Shown in pieces: positions 1 to 9,204 of a stretch of DNA of 64,000 nt. The notes under the pieces were generated by a model. It did no database searches, was not told where the DNA came from, and saw nothing but the letters and a program-made list of their open reading frames with translations. The translations under genes and the position numbers were made by a program. This DNA is from an uncultured Oscillibacter sp. GTDB taxonomy: Bacteria; Bacillota; Clostridia; Oscillospirales; Oscillospiraceae. Each line of letters starts with the position of its first letter. The first letter of the stretch is position 1. The stretch covers positions 1 through 64,000 of the forward strand of contig CAJUDW010000010.1 in assembly GCA_910584995.1 (NCBI GenBank), read 5' to 3'.

Positions 1-152
1 CCAGGGCTGTTGCTACATCTTGTGCCTTGCTGTGTTAAGTCGATAAGCATATTTTCTATTTATTATAAAAGGAACCGCAGGGCAATGCAACGGGAAGTTT
101 ACGCGGATTTCTGCAAACCCGGCAGGAAACCGGCAGCCTTTTCCCATTGCCG

Positions 153-188
153 GAGGGCCCGCCCGTGACAACGCACGGACGGGCCCTC
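153..188. terminator. Inverted repeat, probable intrinsic terminator
   Basis: Fifteen-base arms (153-167 and 174-188, one G-U wobble) enclose a 6-base loop. On the plus strand a T/C-rich tract follows, so it best fits a terminator for a gene left of the window converging on valS; it would also form on the valS transcript. Bases 1-152 hold no gene I can support. Confidence 0.6.
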
Positions 189-206
189 TTTCCCTTTTCA
201 AACGGT

Positions 207-2843
207 TCAGCCCTGCATCGCCTTGGCGGATTCCTCCAGCTTGGCAATCAGTTCCTTGTATTTCTCCGCCTTTTCCCGTTCGGCGTTGACCACTGCCTCC
301 GGGGCGCGGGACACGAATTTTTCGTTGGACAGCTTGCCTTCCACAGATCGCAGGCCGTTCTGGGCCTTCTCAATCTCCTTGTGGATCCGATCCAGTTCCG
401 CCTGCACGTCCACCAGTTCGCTGAGGGGCATATAGGCCGTGGCGCCCCGGGTCACGACAATCACCTGCCCGGAGGTGTCCCCAGGGGCGGCTTCAGCAAA
501 GGTTACCTCCGAGGCGTAGGCCAGGCGCTGGATGAAGTGGAGGCCCTGCCGGTAGGCCTCCGGCGCGGCGGTGACCAGCAGGATTTCCGCCTTCTTGGAG
601 GGAGGTACGTTCATCTCCGCCCGGCGGCCGCGGATGGCCTTGATGGTGTCCATCACCGCCTCCATGGCGGCCTCCTCCTCCGGGAAGGACAGTTCCTGCC
701 GGTACTCCGGCCACCGGGAGGTCATGATGAAGTCCCCCTCGTGGGGCAGGGCCTGGAAGATCTCTTCCGTAATGAAGGGCATGAAGGGGTGCAGCAGCTT
801 CAAAAGATCCGTCAGCACATAGCAGAGGACCTGCTCCGCCGTTTCCCGTTTTTCCGGGTCCCCGCCGTTAAGACGGGTCTTGGTCAGTTCGATATACCAG
901 TCGCAGTAAGTGTCCCAGAGGAAGTCGTAGACCTTGGCGGAGGCCACGCCGATTTCGTAGCTGTCCAGGTTCTCTGTGACCTCCCGGATGAGGGTGTTCA
1001 GTTTGGAGAGGACCCACTTGTCCTCCCGTTCCAGCTTTCCTTCCTCCGGCAGGCGGCACTTGCCGATACTCAGGTTCATCATCACGAACCGGCTGGCGTT
1101 CCAGATCTTGTTGGCGAAGTTCCGCATGGCCTCGCACTTCTCCGTGTAGAACCGCATGTCGTTGCCGGGGCTGTTGCCGGTGATGAGGTTGAACCGCAGG
1201 GCGTCCGCGCCGTATTTCTCCGCCACCTCCAGGGGGTCAATGCCGTTGCCCAGGGATTTGGACATCTTCCGGCCCTTGTCGTCCCGGACAAGGCCGTGGA
1301 TGAGGACGGTGCGGAAGGGGATCTTCTTCATCTGCTCGCAGCCGGAGAAGATCATCCGGGCCACCCAGAAGAAGATGATGTCGTAGCCGGTGACCATGAC
1401 GGAGGTGGGGTAGAAGAAGTGCAGATCCTCCGTCTTTTCCGGCCAGCCCAGGGTGGAGAAGGGCCAGAGGGCGGAGGAGAACCAGGTGTCCAGCACGTCC
1501 GGATCCCGGGTAAGATCCTCACAGCCGCACGCTTCGCACTTGGTGGGATCCTCCCGGCTCACATTGATATGGCCGCATTTGCCGCAGTACCAGGCGGGGA
1601 TCTGGTGGCCCCACCACAGCTGGCGGGAGATGCACCAGTCGTGGACGTTCTCCATCCAGTTGGTGTAGGTTTTGGCGAACCGCTCCGGGACAAACTTCAC
1701 CTCGCCCTCCCGGACGACCCGCAAGGCCTCCTGGGCCAGGGGCTCCATCTTCACGAACCACTGGGCGGACACCAGGGGCTCCACGTCGTTGTGGCAGCGG
1801 TAGCAGGTGCCCACGCTGTGGCTGTAGTCCTCGGTTTTCACCAGGTAGCCCTGTTCCTCCAGATCCTTCACAATAGCCTTGCGGCACTCGTAGCGGTCCA
1901 TGCCGTTGTAGGGCCCGCCGTTTTCATTGATCCGTCCGTCGTCCCCGATGCAGCGGACGGTCTCCAGATTGTGCCGCAGGCCCACCTCAAAGTCGTTGGG
2001 GTCGTGGGCGGGGGTCATCTTCACCGCGCCGGTGCCGAAGCCAAGTTCCACGTATTCGTCGGCCACAATGGGGATTTCCCGGTTCATGATGGGCAGGATG
2101 CAGGTTTTGCCCACCAGATGTTTAAACCGTTCGTCCTCTGGGTTCACGGCAACGCCTGTGTCGCCCATCATGGTCTCCGGCCGGGTGGTGGCCACCACCA
2201 GATCACCGGAGCCGTCGGACAGGGGGTAACGGATGTGCCACAGGTGGCCGGGCTTGTCCTGGTATTCTACCTCCGCGTCGGAGAGGGCCGTCACGCAGTG
2301 GGGGCACCAGTTGATGATCCGGCTGCCCTTGTAGATAAGGCCCTTGCTGTAGAGTTCGCAGAAGGTCTCCCGGACGGCCTTGGAGCAGCCCTCGTCCATG
2401 GTGAAGCGGGAGCGGGACCAGTCGCAGGACACGCCCATTTTCTTCTGCTGGGACACGATGCGCCCGCCGTACTCCTCCTTCCACTTCCAGACCCGCTGGA
2501 GGAACTTCTCCCGGCCCAGATCGTAGCGGGTCAGGCCCTCCTTGGTGCGGAGTTCTTCTTCCACCTTGATCTGGGTGGCAATGCCGGCGTGATCCACGCC
2601 GGGGACCCAGAGGGCGGCATAGCCCTGCATCCGCTTGAAGCGGGTGAGGATGTCCTGGAGGGTGGAGTCCATGGCGTGGCCCATATGGAGCTGGCCCGTC
2701 ACGTTGGGGGGTGGCATGACGATGGAGAAGGGCTCCTTCCCCGGCTGGGGGTCGCCCCGGAAGCACTGGTTTTGCTCCCACATCTCATAGATGCGGGGCT
2801 CCACCTGCTGGGGTTCATAGACCTTAGGCAGTTCTTTGTTCAT
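207..2843 (-). CDS. valS: Valine--tRNA ligase (ValS)
   Basis: Charges tRNA-Val with valine in the cytoplasm and edits misactivated threonine. The 878-residue product has normal class I ValRS length. It shows the HIGH-type motif as HMGH near residue 55 after PPNVTGQL, the KMSKS motif near residue 526 (GRKMSKSLGNGIDP), the ATTRPETM sequence of the editing domain, zinc-type CxxC pairs near WYCGKCGH, and a C-terminal coiled-coil arm (VDVQAELDRIHKEIEKAQ). The start is supported by an AGGAG site just upstream. It is a single gene behind a T-box leader, so expression should rise when tRNA-Val is uncharged. Identification is secure. Confidence 0.98.
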   Translation of the reverse strand: MNKELPKVYEPQQVEPRIYEMWEQNQCFRGDPQPGKEPFSIVMPPPNVTGQLHMGHAMDSTLQDILTRFKRMQGYAALWVPGVDHAGIATQIKVEEELRTKEGLTRYDLGREKFLQRVWKWKEEYGGRIVSQQKKMGVSCDWSRSRFTMDEGCSKAVRETFCELYSKGLIYKGSRIINWCPHCVTALSDAEVEYQDKPGHLWHIRYPLSDGSGDLVVATTRPETMMGDTGVAVNPEDERFKHLVGKTCILPIMNREIPIVADEYVELGFGTGAVKMTPAHDPNDFEVGLRHNLETVRCIGDDGRINENGGPYNGMDRYECRKAIVKDLEEQGYLVKTEDYSHSVGTCYRCHNDVEPLVSAQWFVKMEPLAQEALRVVREGEVKFVPERFAKTYTNWMENVHDWCISRQLWWGHQIPAWYCGKCGHINVSREDPTKCEACGCEDLTRDPDVLDTWFSSALWPFSTLGWPEKTEDLHFFYPTSVMVTGYDIIFFWVARMIFSGCEQMKKIPFRTVLIHGLVRDDKGRKMSKSLGNGIDPLEVAEKYGADALRFNLITGNSPGNDMRFYTEKCEAMRNFANKIWNASRFVMMNLSIGKCRLPEEGKLEREDKWVLSKLNTLIREVTENLDSYEIGVASAKVYDFLWDTYCDWYIELTKTRLNGGDPEKRETAEQVLCYVLTDLLKLLHPFMPFITEEIFQALPHEGDFIMTSRWPEYRQELSFPEEEAAMEAVMDTIKAIRGRRAEMNVPPSKKAEILLVTAAPEAYRQGLHFIQRLAYASEVTFAEAAPGDTSGQVIVVTRGATAYMPLSELVDVQAELDRIHKEIEKAQNGLRSVEGKLSNEKFVSRAPEAVVNAEREKAEKYKELIAKLEESAKAMQG

Positions 2844-2910
2844 GGCGTGATTCTCCTCTTCTGTTTGGTATGGGGCTTTCTCTTTGATAGGGAGGGGAAC
2901 GGGGCAAAAG

Positions 2911-3177
2911 AAAAACGCCCCGGGCCTCTCCGGCCCAGGGCGGATATACTCCGCGGTACCACCTGGATTCGCGCCCTGCGGCGCGCACTCAGCGGGCGTT
3001 TTCGCGCCCTGTCCCGATATCGGGGGACCTCCGCCGGGGCCTACAGGGGACGCCCTTCAGCCCGGTGCTCCGGGACGACTTCCCCGGCGGCCTCGGGAGG
3101 ACTTCCACCAGCCGTCCCCTCTCTTTGCCTCCGCCCTCCGGGTACTCCTTCCCTTCCTCGCAGTTCACGGTATTGCA
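2911..3177 (-). ncRNA. T-box riboswitch leader of valS
   Basis: On the minus strand the highly conserved T-box core GGTGGTACCGCGG lies at 2951-2963. It is followed by a GC-rich hairpin (2916-2926 with 2932-2942) and a run of five T, the alternative terminator. Upstream a long structured Stem I-like region reaches the promoter start. Uncharged tRNA would stabilise the antiterminator and allow transcription into valS. I did not assign the specifier codon with certainty; valine is inferred from the gene downstream. Confidence 0.93.
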
Positions 3178-3183
3178 GGACTT

Positions 3184-3212
3184 AGTATAATCCACCCCGT
3201 CCCGCTTGTCAA
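3184..3212 (-). promoter_or_regulatory. Promoter of valS T-box transcript
   Basis: Near-consensus sigma-A promoter on the minus strand: TTGACA (3207-3212), a 17-base spacer and TATACT (3184-3189). The predicted start near 3177 sits just upstream of the T-box Stem I. Confidence 0.88.
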
Positions 3213-3340
3213 GCGGCAGGCTGCCCCGGATCCGGCCGGATTTTGGGAAAATCCGGCGTTTTTCTTGATCCCGCCCCGGGTTTCCCCTTATAATGGGGGC
3301 ATGAAACCTCTCCGCAGGCTTTGGAAAGGAGGCGTCGTAC

Positions 3341-3488
3341 ATGCTGACCATTGGTGTCTGCGACGACGGGCCGGTTATGCTGGAATCGCTCCTGGAACGA
3401 ATACGGCTCTTTTTCTCCGGGGAGGGGCTGGAGATCCGGACAGTCCCCCTTTTCCAGCGGACAGGCGCTGCTGGATTACCGGGGCGGG
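3341..3488 (+). pseudogene. Decayed response-regulator N-terminus (LytTR/AgrA-like)
   Basis: A good ribosome site (AAAGGAGG) precedes an ATG opening MLTIGVCDDGPVMLESLLER, the usual start of a receiver domain with its acidic pair, as in AgrA/LytTR-type regulators. The frame is lost near 3442-3451 at adjacent C and T runs; the expected continuation (FSSGQALLDYRGG) reads in another frame to about 3488, after which similarity ends. No phosphoacceptor Asp region or DNA-binding domain follows. I read it as a frameshifted and truncated remnant of a two-component regulator. The family call rests on a short stretch. Confidence 0.6.
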
Positions 3489-3524
3489 CTGGGCGTCCTT
3501 CCGGCTCCTCTCCCGGCGCGGGTA

Positions 3525-3962
3525 GGGGGCGCTTTGGGCGCTGCTGTGCCTCTGGGGGATCCTGGCCATGGGCATGGCGGTGCGGGATGCCCTGCTGGGC
3601 GCGCTGCTGACAGCTGCGGTTTCCCAACTGGCCTTCGGCGTGGTGAACGCCCTCTCCTTTCTGCTGGCGCCGGCTCTGTTTGCCCGGTTTCCGGAGAAAA
3701 TGGGACGGGTATTCCCCGTGGCCGGGGAGGCGCTGGCCCCGTCCCTTTTGTGGCGTTTTCCCGTCCGCCCCTTCTCCGGCCGGACGGATTTCCTCCTGCC
3801 CCCTCTGGCGGCTATTGCCGCCGCGGGGCTGTGCCTGACCGGCAGCGTCTACCGGGCCGCCTCCTTTGGCAGGGCGGAGGGGAGCCTTCTGTGGCTCTAC
3901 GGGGAATTCTGGCGGCCTGCCTGCTGTACGCCGCCTGCCGCCTGTGGTATGATAGTAAGTAA
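3525..3962 (+). pseudogene. Decayed polytopic membrane protein remnant
   Basis: Two overlapping frames carry pieces of one hydrophobic protein. One reads WALLCLWGILAMGM and continues through several membrane-like segments (ALLTAAVSQLAFGVVNALSFLLA, LLPPLAAIAAAGLCLTGSV) until about 3900. The ending (GILAACLLYAACRLWYDSK, stop at 3962) is in another frame. No ribosome site or credible start exists at its 5' end, which abuts the decayed response regulator. Its position suggests the membrane sensor of the partner kinase, as in AgrC/GHKL systems, but no kinase motif survives, so that is inference. Confidence 0.45.
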
Positions 3963-4061
3963 CCTTGAAAAATATCAAAGGATGCTTTTCAGCTGCGGTT
4001 CCCGCCGGCGCCGCAAAGCCGCCAATCCCACGGCGGCGGAATTTGTAAGAAAGCCGTAAGA

Positions 4062-4083
4062 TTTTTGTCAGGCTTTTTGTCAG
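4062..4083 (+). promoter_or_regulatory. Direct repeats upstream of response regulator
   Basis: The ten-base unit TTTTTGTCAG occurs at 4062-4071 and again at 4074-4083, a 12-base period, 44 bases before the response-regulator start. OmpR/PhoB-family regulators bind tandem direct repeats about one helical turn apart, so this could be the autoregulatory operator. Binding is inferred, not shown. Confidence 0.4.
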
Positions 4084-4126
4084 AAATCCCTGGTATTCTG
4101 TTTGCAGGTTCAAGGAGGAAACAGCT

Positions 4127-4822
4127 ATGAAGGAAACCATTCTGGTGGTGGACGACGATCCCGCCATCGTCAATGCCATTGCCATCACCCTGGAACGGGA
4201 GGGATACCGGGTCCTCCGGGCGTACGACGGCCTGGAGGCCCTGGATCTGGCCCAGGATCCGGAGGTAAAGCTTCTTCTCATTGACGTGATGATGCCGAAG
4301 CTGGACGGCCTCTCCGCCCTGATCCGGGTGCGGGAGCGGCGGAATCTGCCCATCATCGTCCTCTCTGCCAAGAGCGAGGACACCGACAAGATCCTGGGCC
4401 TCTCCATGGGGGCGGACGACTATGTGACAAAGCCCTACAATCCCCAGGAACTGGCGGCCCGGGTAAAGAGCCAGCTGCGGCGGTACACCATGCTGGGGGA
4501 CGTCCACGCCATGGAGCGGGGGGTATTGGTGAACGGCCGCCTGGCCTATGACACGGTGTCCAGGAGCCTCCAGGCAGACGGGGAGCCGGTACGCCTCACC
4601 GCTACGGAAACAAAGATTGTGGATCTCCTCATGCGGAACCCGGGCCGGGTCTTCCCGGCGGAGGAACTGTACCGGCGGGTATGGAACGAGGACGCCTATT
4701 CCTGCGAAAACACGGTGATGGTCCACATCCGGCGCATCCGGGAAAAGGTGGAGCTGAATCCCAAGGAACCAGATTATATTAAGGTGGTGTGGGGAATTGG
4801 ATACAAAATGGAACGGCACTGA
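4127..4822 (+). CDS. OmpR/PhoB-family DNA-binding response regulator
   Basis: Cytoplasmic transcription factor of a two-component system. The 231-residue protein has an N-terminal receiver (acidic pair DDD near residues 9-11, phosphoacceptor Asp near 54 in LLIDVMMPKLDG, conserved Lys near 104 in DDYVTKPYNPQEL). A C-terminal winged helix follows (residues about 130-228, TATETKIVDLLMRNPGRVFPAEELY ending in DYIKVVWGIGYKM). A strong ribosome site (AAGGAGG) precedes the ATG. It overlaps the downstream kinase gene by 26 bases, so the two are cotranslated. It resembles the VicR/PhoP/MprA group; the stimulus and targets cannot be read from sequence. Confidence 0.93.
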   Translation: MKETILVVDDDPAIVNAIAITLEREGYRVLRAYDGLEALDLAQDPEVKLLLIDVMMPKLDGLSALIRVRERRNLPIIVLSAKSEDTDKILGLSMGADDYVTKPYNPQELAARVKSQLRRYTMLGDVHAMERGVLVNGRLAYDTVSRSLQADGEPVRLTATETKIVDLLMRNPGRVFPAEELYRRVWNEDAYSCENTVMVHIRRIREKVELNPKEPDYIKVVWGIGYKMERH

Positions 4823-7133
4823 GGTCCCGGCGGAATACCATGCAGCCCCGGTGAAGCGGGGAAGGGCGGTTCGGGCCGCCGCCGGGTTTCTGGCCTTTTT
4901 GATGGGCGTTTCCCTGATCCTGGGGAGCGCCGGGGCCGCGGCAGGCTGGTGGGCCTGGCAGCGGGGGCCCCAGGACTGGCGGCAGGCGGAGGACTGGCAG
5001 GATACCGCCTCCTTCCGGCGGGAGATCTCCTCCTATCTCCGGCAGTTTCTCTCCCTGGGCTCCGGCCGGCAGATTGTCTGGTACGACAGCGTATACGGCA
5101 CGTATTACGCCAGCAGCGCCGGCACGATAAGCATCGTTACGGAGGACGGCATATGCCAGGGAGCCGTCGCGGAGCCCAGGCTGCTGGAGCCCTGGGAGAT
5201 GTGGGAGATTGAGAAGGAAGAGAGCGGGTATGACGCCGGCGCCTACAGGCAGAAGGTGGATGTGGCGGATCTGGATCGGGGTTTCCGGGAGGATAAAAAC
5301 GTCCTCTACTATATCAAAAACAGCAAGGACGCCCAGCGCACCTACAGCAATGGCAAGAAGGAATCCTTTTTTGAAAGCGCCCAGGCCCAGGGCTACAACT
5401 TTTACCTGGTTTTCCGGGACGGCAAGGTCTCCATCCGGAAGGATGGCCAGCCGCAGGACGTCTACGGGGCGGGGGTTTACAATGAGGACAGCCTCTGGTT
5501 CCTGCCGGGCTACGAGAATTTCCCGGCAGGGGAGGCGCTGCAGGATATCACCGTCTGCATGGCCGTCCGGGAGGATCCCCTCCGGTATTTCAGCACGGAC
5601 GCGGACGGGTACGGCTATATGGAGAGCGGCAGCTTATATTATGTGAAGCAGGAATTTGAGGCGGCCCAGGCCTTTTACCGCCTCCAGGCCTTCCTGTTTG
5701 GCAGCGGCGTGCTGCTTCTCGCCCTCTGGTTCCTGCTGCGGGGGGACGCCCGTCTGGCGGCGGCGAAAATCGCCTCCTGGACGGCCCGCGTCTGGACGGA
5801 GGCCCGGGTTTTGCTTTTGGCAGGGCTGATATGTATGTTCCCCCTCTCCGGGATTTGCGGCTATTGGTCCCTCCAGGAGTGGTATTACAGCGGGGAGGCC
5901 ACCTATTTCTTCGAGCAGGTTCCCAGCATTTTCAGCCTCCGATCCCTGGCGGGGGCGTTGGAGAATACGCCGCTGGTGCTGGCCTTATTCTGGACGCTGT
6001 GGCTTATCTATAATGACCACCGGTACAACCCCAAAACGGAACGCCGGAGCCTTTGGCGTCTTTTCCGGGCCAGCGGGCTGAAACGCCCTGTGGAAAAGCG
6101 GCTGAACCGGGGCGCGGTACTGCTGGCGGTTGCGGTGTTTCTCACCGTGGGCGAGGTGTTGTACGCCTTGGTATGGGGCACCCTCATCACCAGTACGCCG
6201 CCCTGGCTGCTCTGGACGCTGCCGGTGCTCCCGCTGCTTGCGGCGGTTTGGGGTGCGGTCTGCCTCCTCAGCCGGAACCGCCGCCTGGCCCGGGATTTCG
6301 GCCTTCTGGCGGATCAGGTGGAGTCTGTCCGGGCGGGGAACCTGGCCAAGCCCCTGGAACTTCCGCAGGATACGGATCTCCAGGATATGGCGGAGGCCCT
6401 CAACGACATCCAGGCAGGCATGAAGGCGGCTCTTGAGGAGCAGACCCGCAGTGAGCGGATGAAGGTGGAACTGGTCTCCAACGTATCCCACGACCTGAAG
6501 ACGCCCCTGACCTCTATCCTCTCTTATGCGGAACTGCTGCGGCAGGAGGACTTGCCTCCGGCGGCGGCGGATTACGCCAAGATCATCGACGAGAAGGCCC
6601 ACCGGCTGAAATCCATGGTGCAGGATGTGTTTGAGGTCAGCAAGGCGGCGGCGGATCAGCTGCCGGTGACGCTGGAGCAGCTGGATCTGGCCAAACTCCT
6701 CCGGCAGACCTTGGCGGACATGGATGGCCCCATCCAGAGGAGCCCCCTGACCTTCCGGGTGGATCTCCCGGAGGAGCCGGTGATGATTGTGGCCGACGGC
6801 AAGCGGCTGTACCGTGTGTTTCAGAACCTGATCCAGAATGCCCTGCAATATGCCCTGGAGGGCAGCCGGGTCTACCTGACCCTGAAAACCGCCGTACCGG
6901 CGGCGGGACAGGCGGAGGTCAGCCTCCGGAACACCTCCCGGAGCGAACTGCCGGAGGGCGTGGACTTCACGGCCCGGTTTGTCCGGGGGGACGGGAGCCG
7001 CACCGATGGCGGCAGCGGCCTGGGGCTCAGTATTGCCAAGTCCTTCACGGAGGCCAGCGGCGGGGCCTTCCGGGTGGAGACCATGGCGGATCTTTTCACC
7101 GCCGTTGTGACCTTTCCCCTGTGGAAAGGGTGA
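4797..7133 (+). CDS. Membrane sensor histidine kinase
   Basis: Partner kinase of the preceding regulator. Up to 778 residues: a first membrane helix (about 28-52), a roughly 240-residue extracytoplasmic sensor, then several more helices between about 293 and 490. A HAMP-like linker leads to the HisKA box (VSNVSHDLKTPLTSI, His near 565) and the HATPase domain (N box NLIQNALQYA near 680, G box GGSGLGLSIAK near 740). The listed start is a TTG inside the regulator gene; an in-frame GTG at 4851 is an alternative. The multi-pass insert after the sensor domain is more elaborate than a standard two-helix kinase. The ligand is unknown. Confidence 0.92.
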   Translation: MDTKWNGTEVPAEYHAAPVKRGRAVRAAAGFLAFLMGVSLILGSAGAAAGWWAWQRGPQDWRQAEDWQDTASFRREISSYLRQFLSLGSGRQIVWYDSVYGTYYASSAGTISIVTEDGICQGAVAEPRLLEPWEMWEIEKEESGYDAGAYRQKVDVADLDRGFREDKNVLYYIKNSKDAQRTYSNGKKESFFESAQAQGYNFYLVFRDGKVSIRKDGQPQDVYGAGVYNEDSLWFLPGYENFPAGEALQDITVCMAVREDPLRYFSTDADGYGYMESGSLYYVKQEFEAAQAFYRLQAFLFGSGVLLLALWFLLRGDARLAAAKIASWTARVWTEARVLLLAGLICMFPLSGICGYWSLQEWYYSGEATYFFEQVPSIFSLRSLAGALENTPLVLALFWTLWLIYNDHRYNPKTERRSLWRLFRASGLKRPVEKRLNRGAVLLAVAVFLTVGEVLYALVWGTLITSTPPWLLWTLPVLPLLAAVWGAVCLLSRNRRLARDFGLLADQVESVRAGNLAKPLELPQDTDLQDMAEALNDIQAGMKAALEEQTRSERMKVELVSNVSHDLKTPLTSILSYAELLRQEDLPPAAADYAKIIDEKAHRLKSMVQDVFEVSKAAADQLPVTLEQLDLAKLLRQTLADMDGPIQRSPLTFRVDLPEEPVMIVADGKRLYRVFQNLIQNALQYALEGSRVYLTLKTAVPAAGQAEVSLRNTSRSELPEGVDFTARFVRGDGSRTDGGSGLGLSIAKSFTEASGGAFRVETMADLFTAVVTFPLWKG

Positions 7134-7153
7134 GAAAAAACGGCCTGTGCAAA

Positions 7154-7194
7154 ACGGGAAGGAGGGGTGCCCAAGGGGCATCCCTCCTTCCCGT
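7154..7194. terminator. Terminator between kinase and glmS
   Basis: Nineteen-base arms (7154-7172 and 7176-7194, one wobble) with a tiny loop. On the minus strand TTTT follows the stem, so it ends glmS; it lies between convergent genes and may also stop kinase read-through. Confidence 0.8.
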
Positions 7195-7248
7195 ATAGAA
7201 GCAGGCTTCAGACGTTCCGCCGCCGGTGCGGCTGGATGCGGGCCCGCC

Positions 7249-9090
7249 TTATTCCACTGTGACCGATTTTGCCAGGTTCCGGGGCTTATCAATGTCGCAG
7301 CCCTTTTGCAGCGCCACATAATAGGCGAACAGCTGCAGGGGGATTACGCCCAGGGAGGGCTGCACCACCGGATGGCTGTCCGGCACCACAACGGAGGCGT
7401 CGGCGGTCTTCTCCATCCTTTCCCGGAAGGATTCCGTGGTTATGGACAATACCTCAGCCCCCCGGGCCTTCACCTCTACCACGTTGCTCATGGCCTTATC
7501 AAAGAGGGGTGCGTAAGTGCCCAGGGCCACCACCAGCGTCCCCGGTTCAATCAGGGAGATGGTGCCATGCTTCAGCTCGCCGGAGGCGTAGGCCTCCGAG
7601 TGGATGTAGCTGATCTCTTTCAGCTTCAGGGAACCCTCCAGGCCGATGGCGTAGTCCAGGTTCCGGCCGATGAAGAAAATGGAGGTGTGGTTGAAATACC
7701 GGGAGGCGAAATACTGCACATCCCCCACCTGCTCCAGAAGCTGATCCATCTTCTCCGGCAGCAGCTGGATTTCCTCCAGAATCGCCTTGTACTCTGCCTG
7801 TTCCACGCTGTCCAGCAGATCCGCCAGATACAGCCCTACCAGATCCATCAGCACCAGCTGGGTGGTGTAGGCCTTGGTGGTGGCTACGGCGATCTCCGGC
7901 CCAGCCCAGGTGTAGAGCACGTCGTCCGCCTCCCGGGCGATGGAACTGCCGACCACGTTGACAATGGCCAGGGTCCGCCCTCCCCGGCGCTTGGCCTCCC
8001 GCATGGCGGCCATGGTATCCAATGTCTCACCGGACTGGCTGATGACAATCACCAGGGTGTGTTCGTCCACCAGCGGGTCGCTGTAGCGGAATTCCGAGGC
8101 CAGCGCCACCTCTACCGGGCGGCGGAGGAGCCGCTCCCAGTTGTATTTGCTGACTACCGCCACATGATAGGCGGAGCCGCAGGCGATCATGTAAATCCGG
8201 GAGATGCCCCTGGCGTAATCCGCCGTCAGATCCAGATCGTCCAGCACCACGCGCCCGTCCTTGATCCGGGGGGACACGGTGCGGCGGACGGCCTCCGGCT
8301 GCTCCAGGATTTCCTTGAACATGAAGTGGGCGTAGCCGCCCTTTTCCGCCGCAGATACGTCCCAGTCCACCACGCTGCGTTTCTTGTCTACCGGTGTCAG
8401 TTCGTCGTCGAACACGTCCACGCTGTTGGAGGTGATGACGGCAATCTCGCCGTCGTCCATATAGGAGACCTCACGGGTGTATTTGATGATGGCTGTCACG
8501 TCGGAGGCAATGTAATTGCCGCTTTCCCCGTAGCCCAGTATCAGGGGGCTGTCTTTCCGGGCGGCGATGAGGGCATTGGGGTAGTCGGAGCAGATGATGC
8601 CGAAGGCGTAGGAGCCTTCAATGCGCCGCAGGCACCGGCCCACGGCCTCCAGCATGTTGTGGCACTCGTTATAGTGGAATTCCAGCAGCTGGGCCACTAC
8701 CTCCGAGTCTGTGTCGGAGGTGAATTTCACACCCCGCTTTAAAAGCTGTTCCTTCAGTTCCAGATAGTTTTCAATGATGCCGTTGTGGACCAGGGCAATC
8801 TGCCCGTTCTCGCTGATGTGGGGATGGGCGTTCACGTCGTTGGGCTCCCCATGGGTGGCCCAGCGAGTGTGGCCGATGCCCAGCACGCCCTCCAGTTCTG
8901 CGCCGCCCTGGGTCAGATCCGACAATACCTTCAGGCGGCCCTTGGCCTTGCGCACCTGGAGGCCCTTGGCCTCCGACCGGACGGCGATGCCGGCGGAGTC
9001 GTAGCCCCGGTATTCCATCCGCTCCAGGCCGTCCAGCAGGATGGGGGCCGCCTGTTCGTCTTTTCCTACAAATCCAATGATTCCGCACAT
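7249..9090 (-). CDS. glmS: Glutamine--fructose-6-phosphate aminotransferase (GlmS)
   Basis: Makes glucosamine-6-phosphate from fructose-6-phosphate and glutamine, the entry step to UDP-GlcNAc and peptidoglycan. 613 residues, normal length. The start is fixed by MCGIIGF: Cys2 becomes the N-terminal nucleophile of the class II glutaminase domain (about 2-230). Two SIS sugar-isomerase domains follow (about 290-430 and 460-600), and the protein ends with the typical LAKSVTVE. A longer open frame upstream is not used, because AGGAGG lies before this ATG and the ribozyme occupies the region beyond. Expression should be controlled by the glmS ribozyme in its own leader. Confidence 0.98.
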   Translation of the reverse strand: MCGIIGFVGKDEQAAPILLDGLERMEYRGYDSAGIAVRSEAKGLQVRKAKGRLKVLSDLTQGGAELEGVLGIGHTRWATHGEPNDVNAHPHISENGQIALVHNGIIENYLELKEQLLKRGVKFTSDTDSEVVAQLLEFHYNECHNMLEAVGRCLRRIEGSYAFGIICSDYPNALIAARKDSPLILGYGESGNYIASDVTAIIKYTREVSYMDDGEIAVITSNSVDVFDDELTPVDKKRSVVDWDVSAAEKGGYAHFMFKEILEQPEAVRRTVSPRIKDGRVVLDDLDLTADYARGISRIYMIACGSAYHVAVVSKYNWERLLRRPVEVALASEFRYSDPLVDEHTLVIVISQSGETLDTMAAMREAKRRGGRTLAIVNVVGSSIAREADDVLYTWAGPEIAVATTKAYTTQLVLMDLVGLYLADLLDSVEQAEYKAILEEIQLLPEKMDQLLEQVGDVQYFASRYFNHTSIFFIGRNLDYAIGLEGSLKLKEISYIHSEAYASGELKHGTISLIEPGTLVVALGTYAPLFDKAMSNVVEVKARGAEVLSITTESFRERMEKTADASVVVPDSHPVVQPSLGVIPLQLFAYYVALQKGCDIDKPRNLAKSVTVE

Positions 9091-9204
9091 AATACACGAA
9101 TCCTCCTGACATAACCGGACAGCCTGGAGCAAAGATGCCCCCGGCTTCCGGCCTGTAATTTGACAAAAGGACAAACGCGCAGTCATTTGCCGCTTTTCCC
9201 GCGG

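Noticed and set aside
147..3185. A 1012-codon plus-strand frame opposite valS, and many similar long antisense frames (for example opposite glmS, pheT, recG, nag genes)
   Set aside because: Low-complexity, His/Gly/Val-rich translations that mirror codon use of the real gene on the other strand; no ribosome sites or family motifs. Typical of high-GC DNA.
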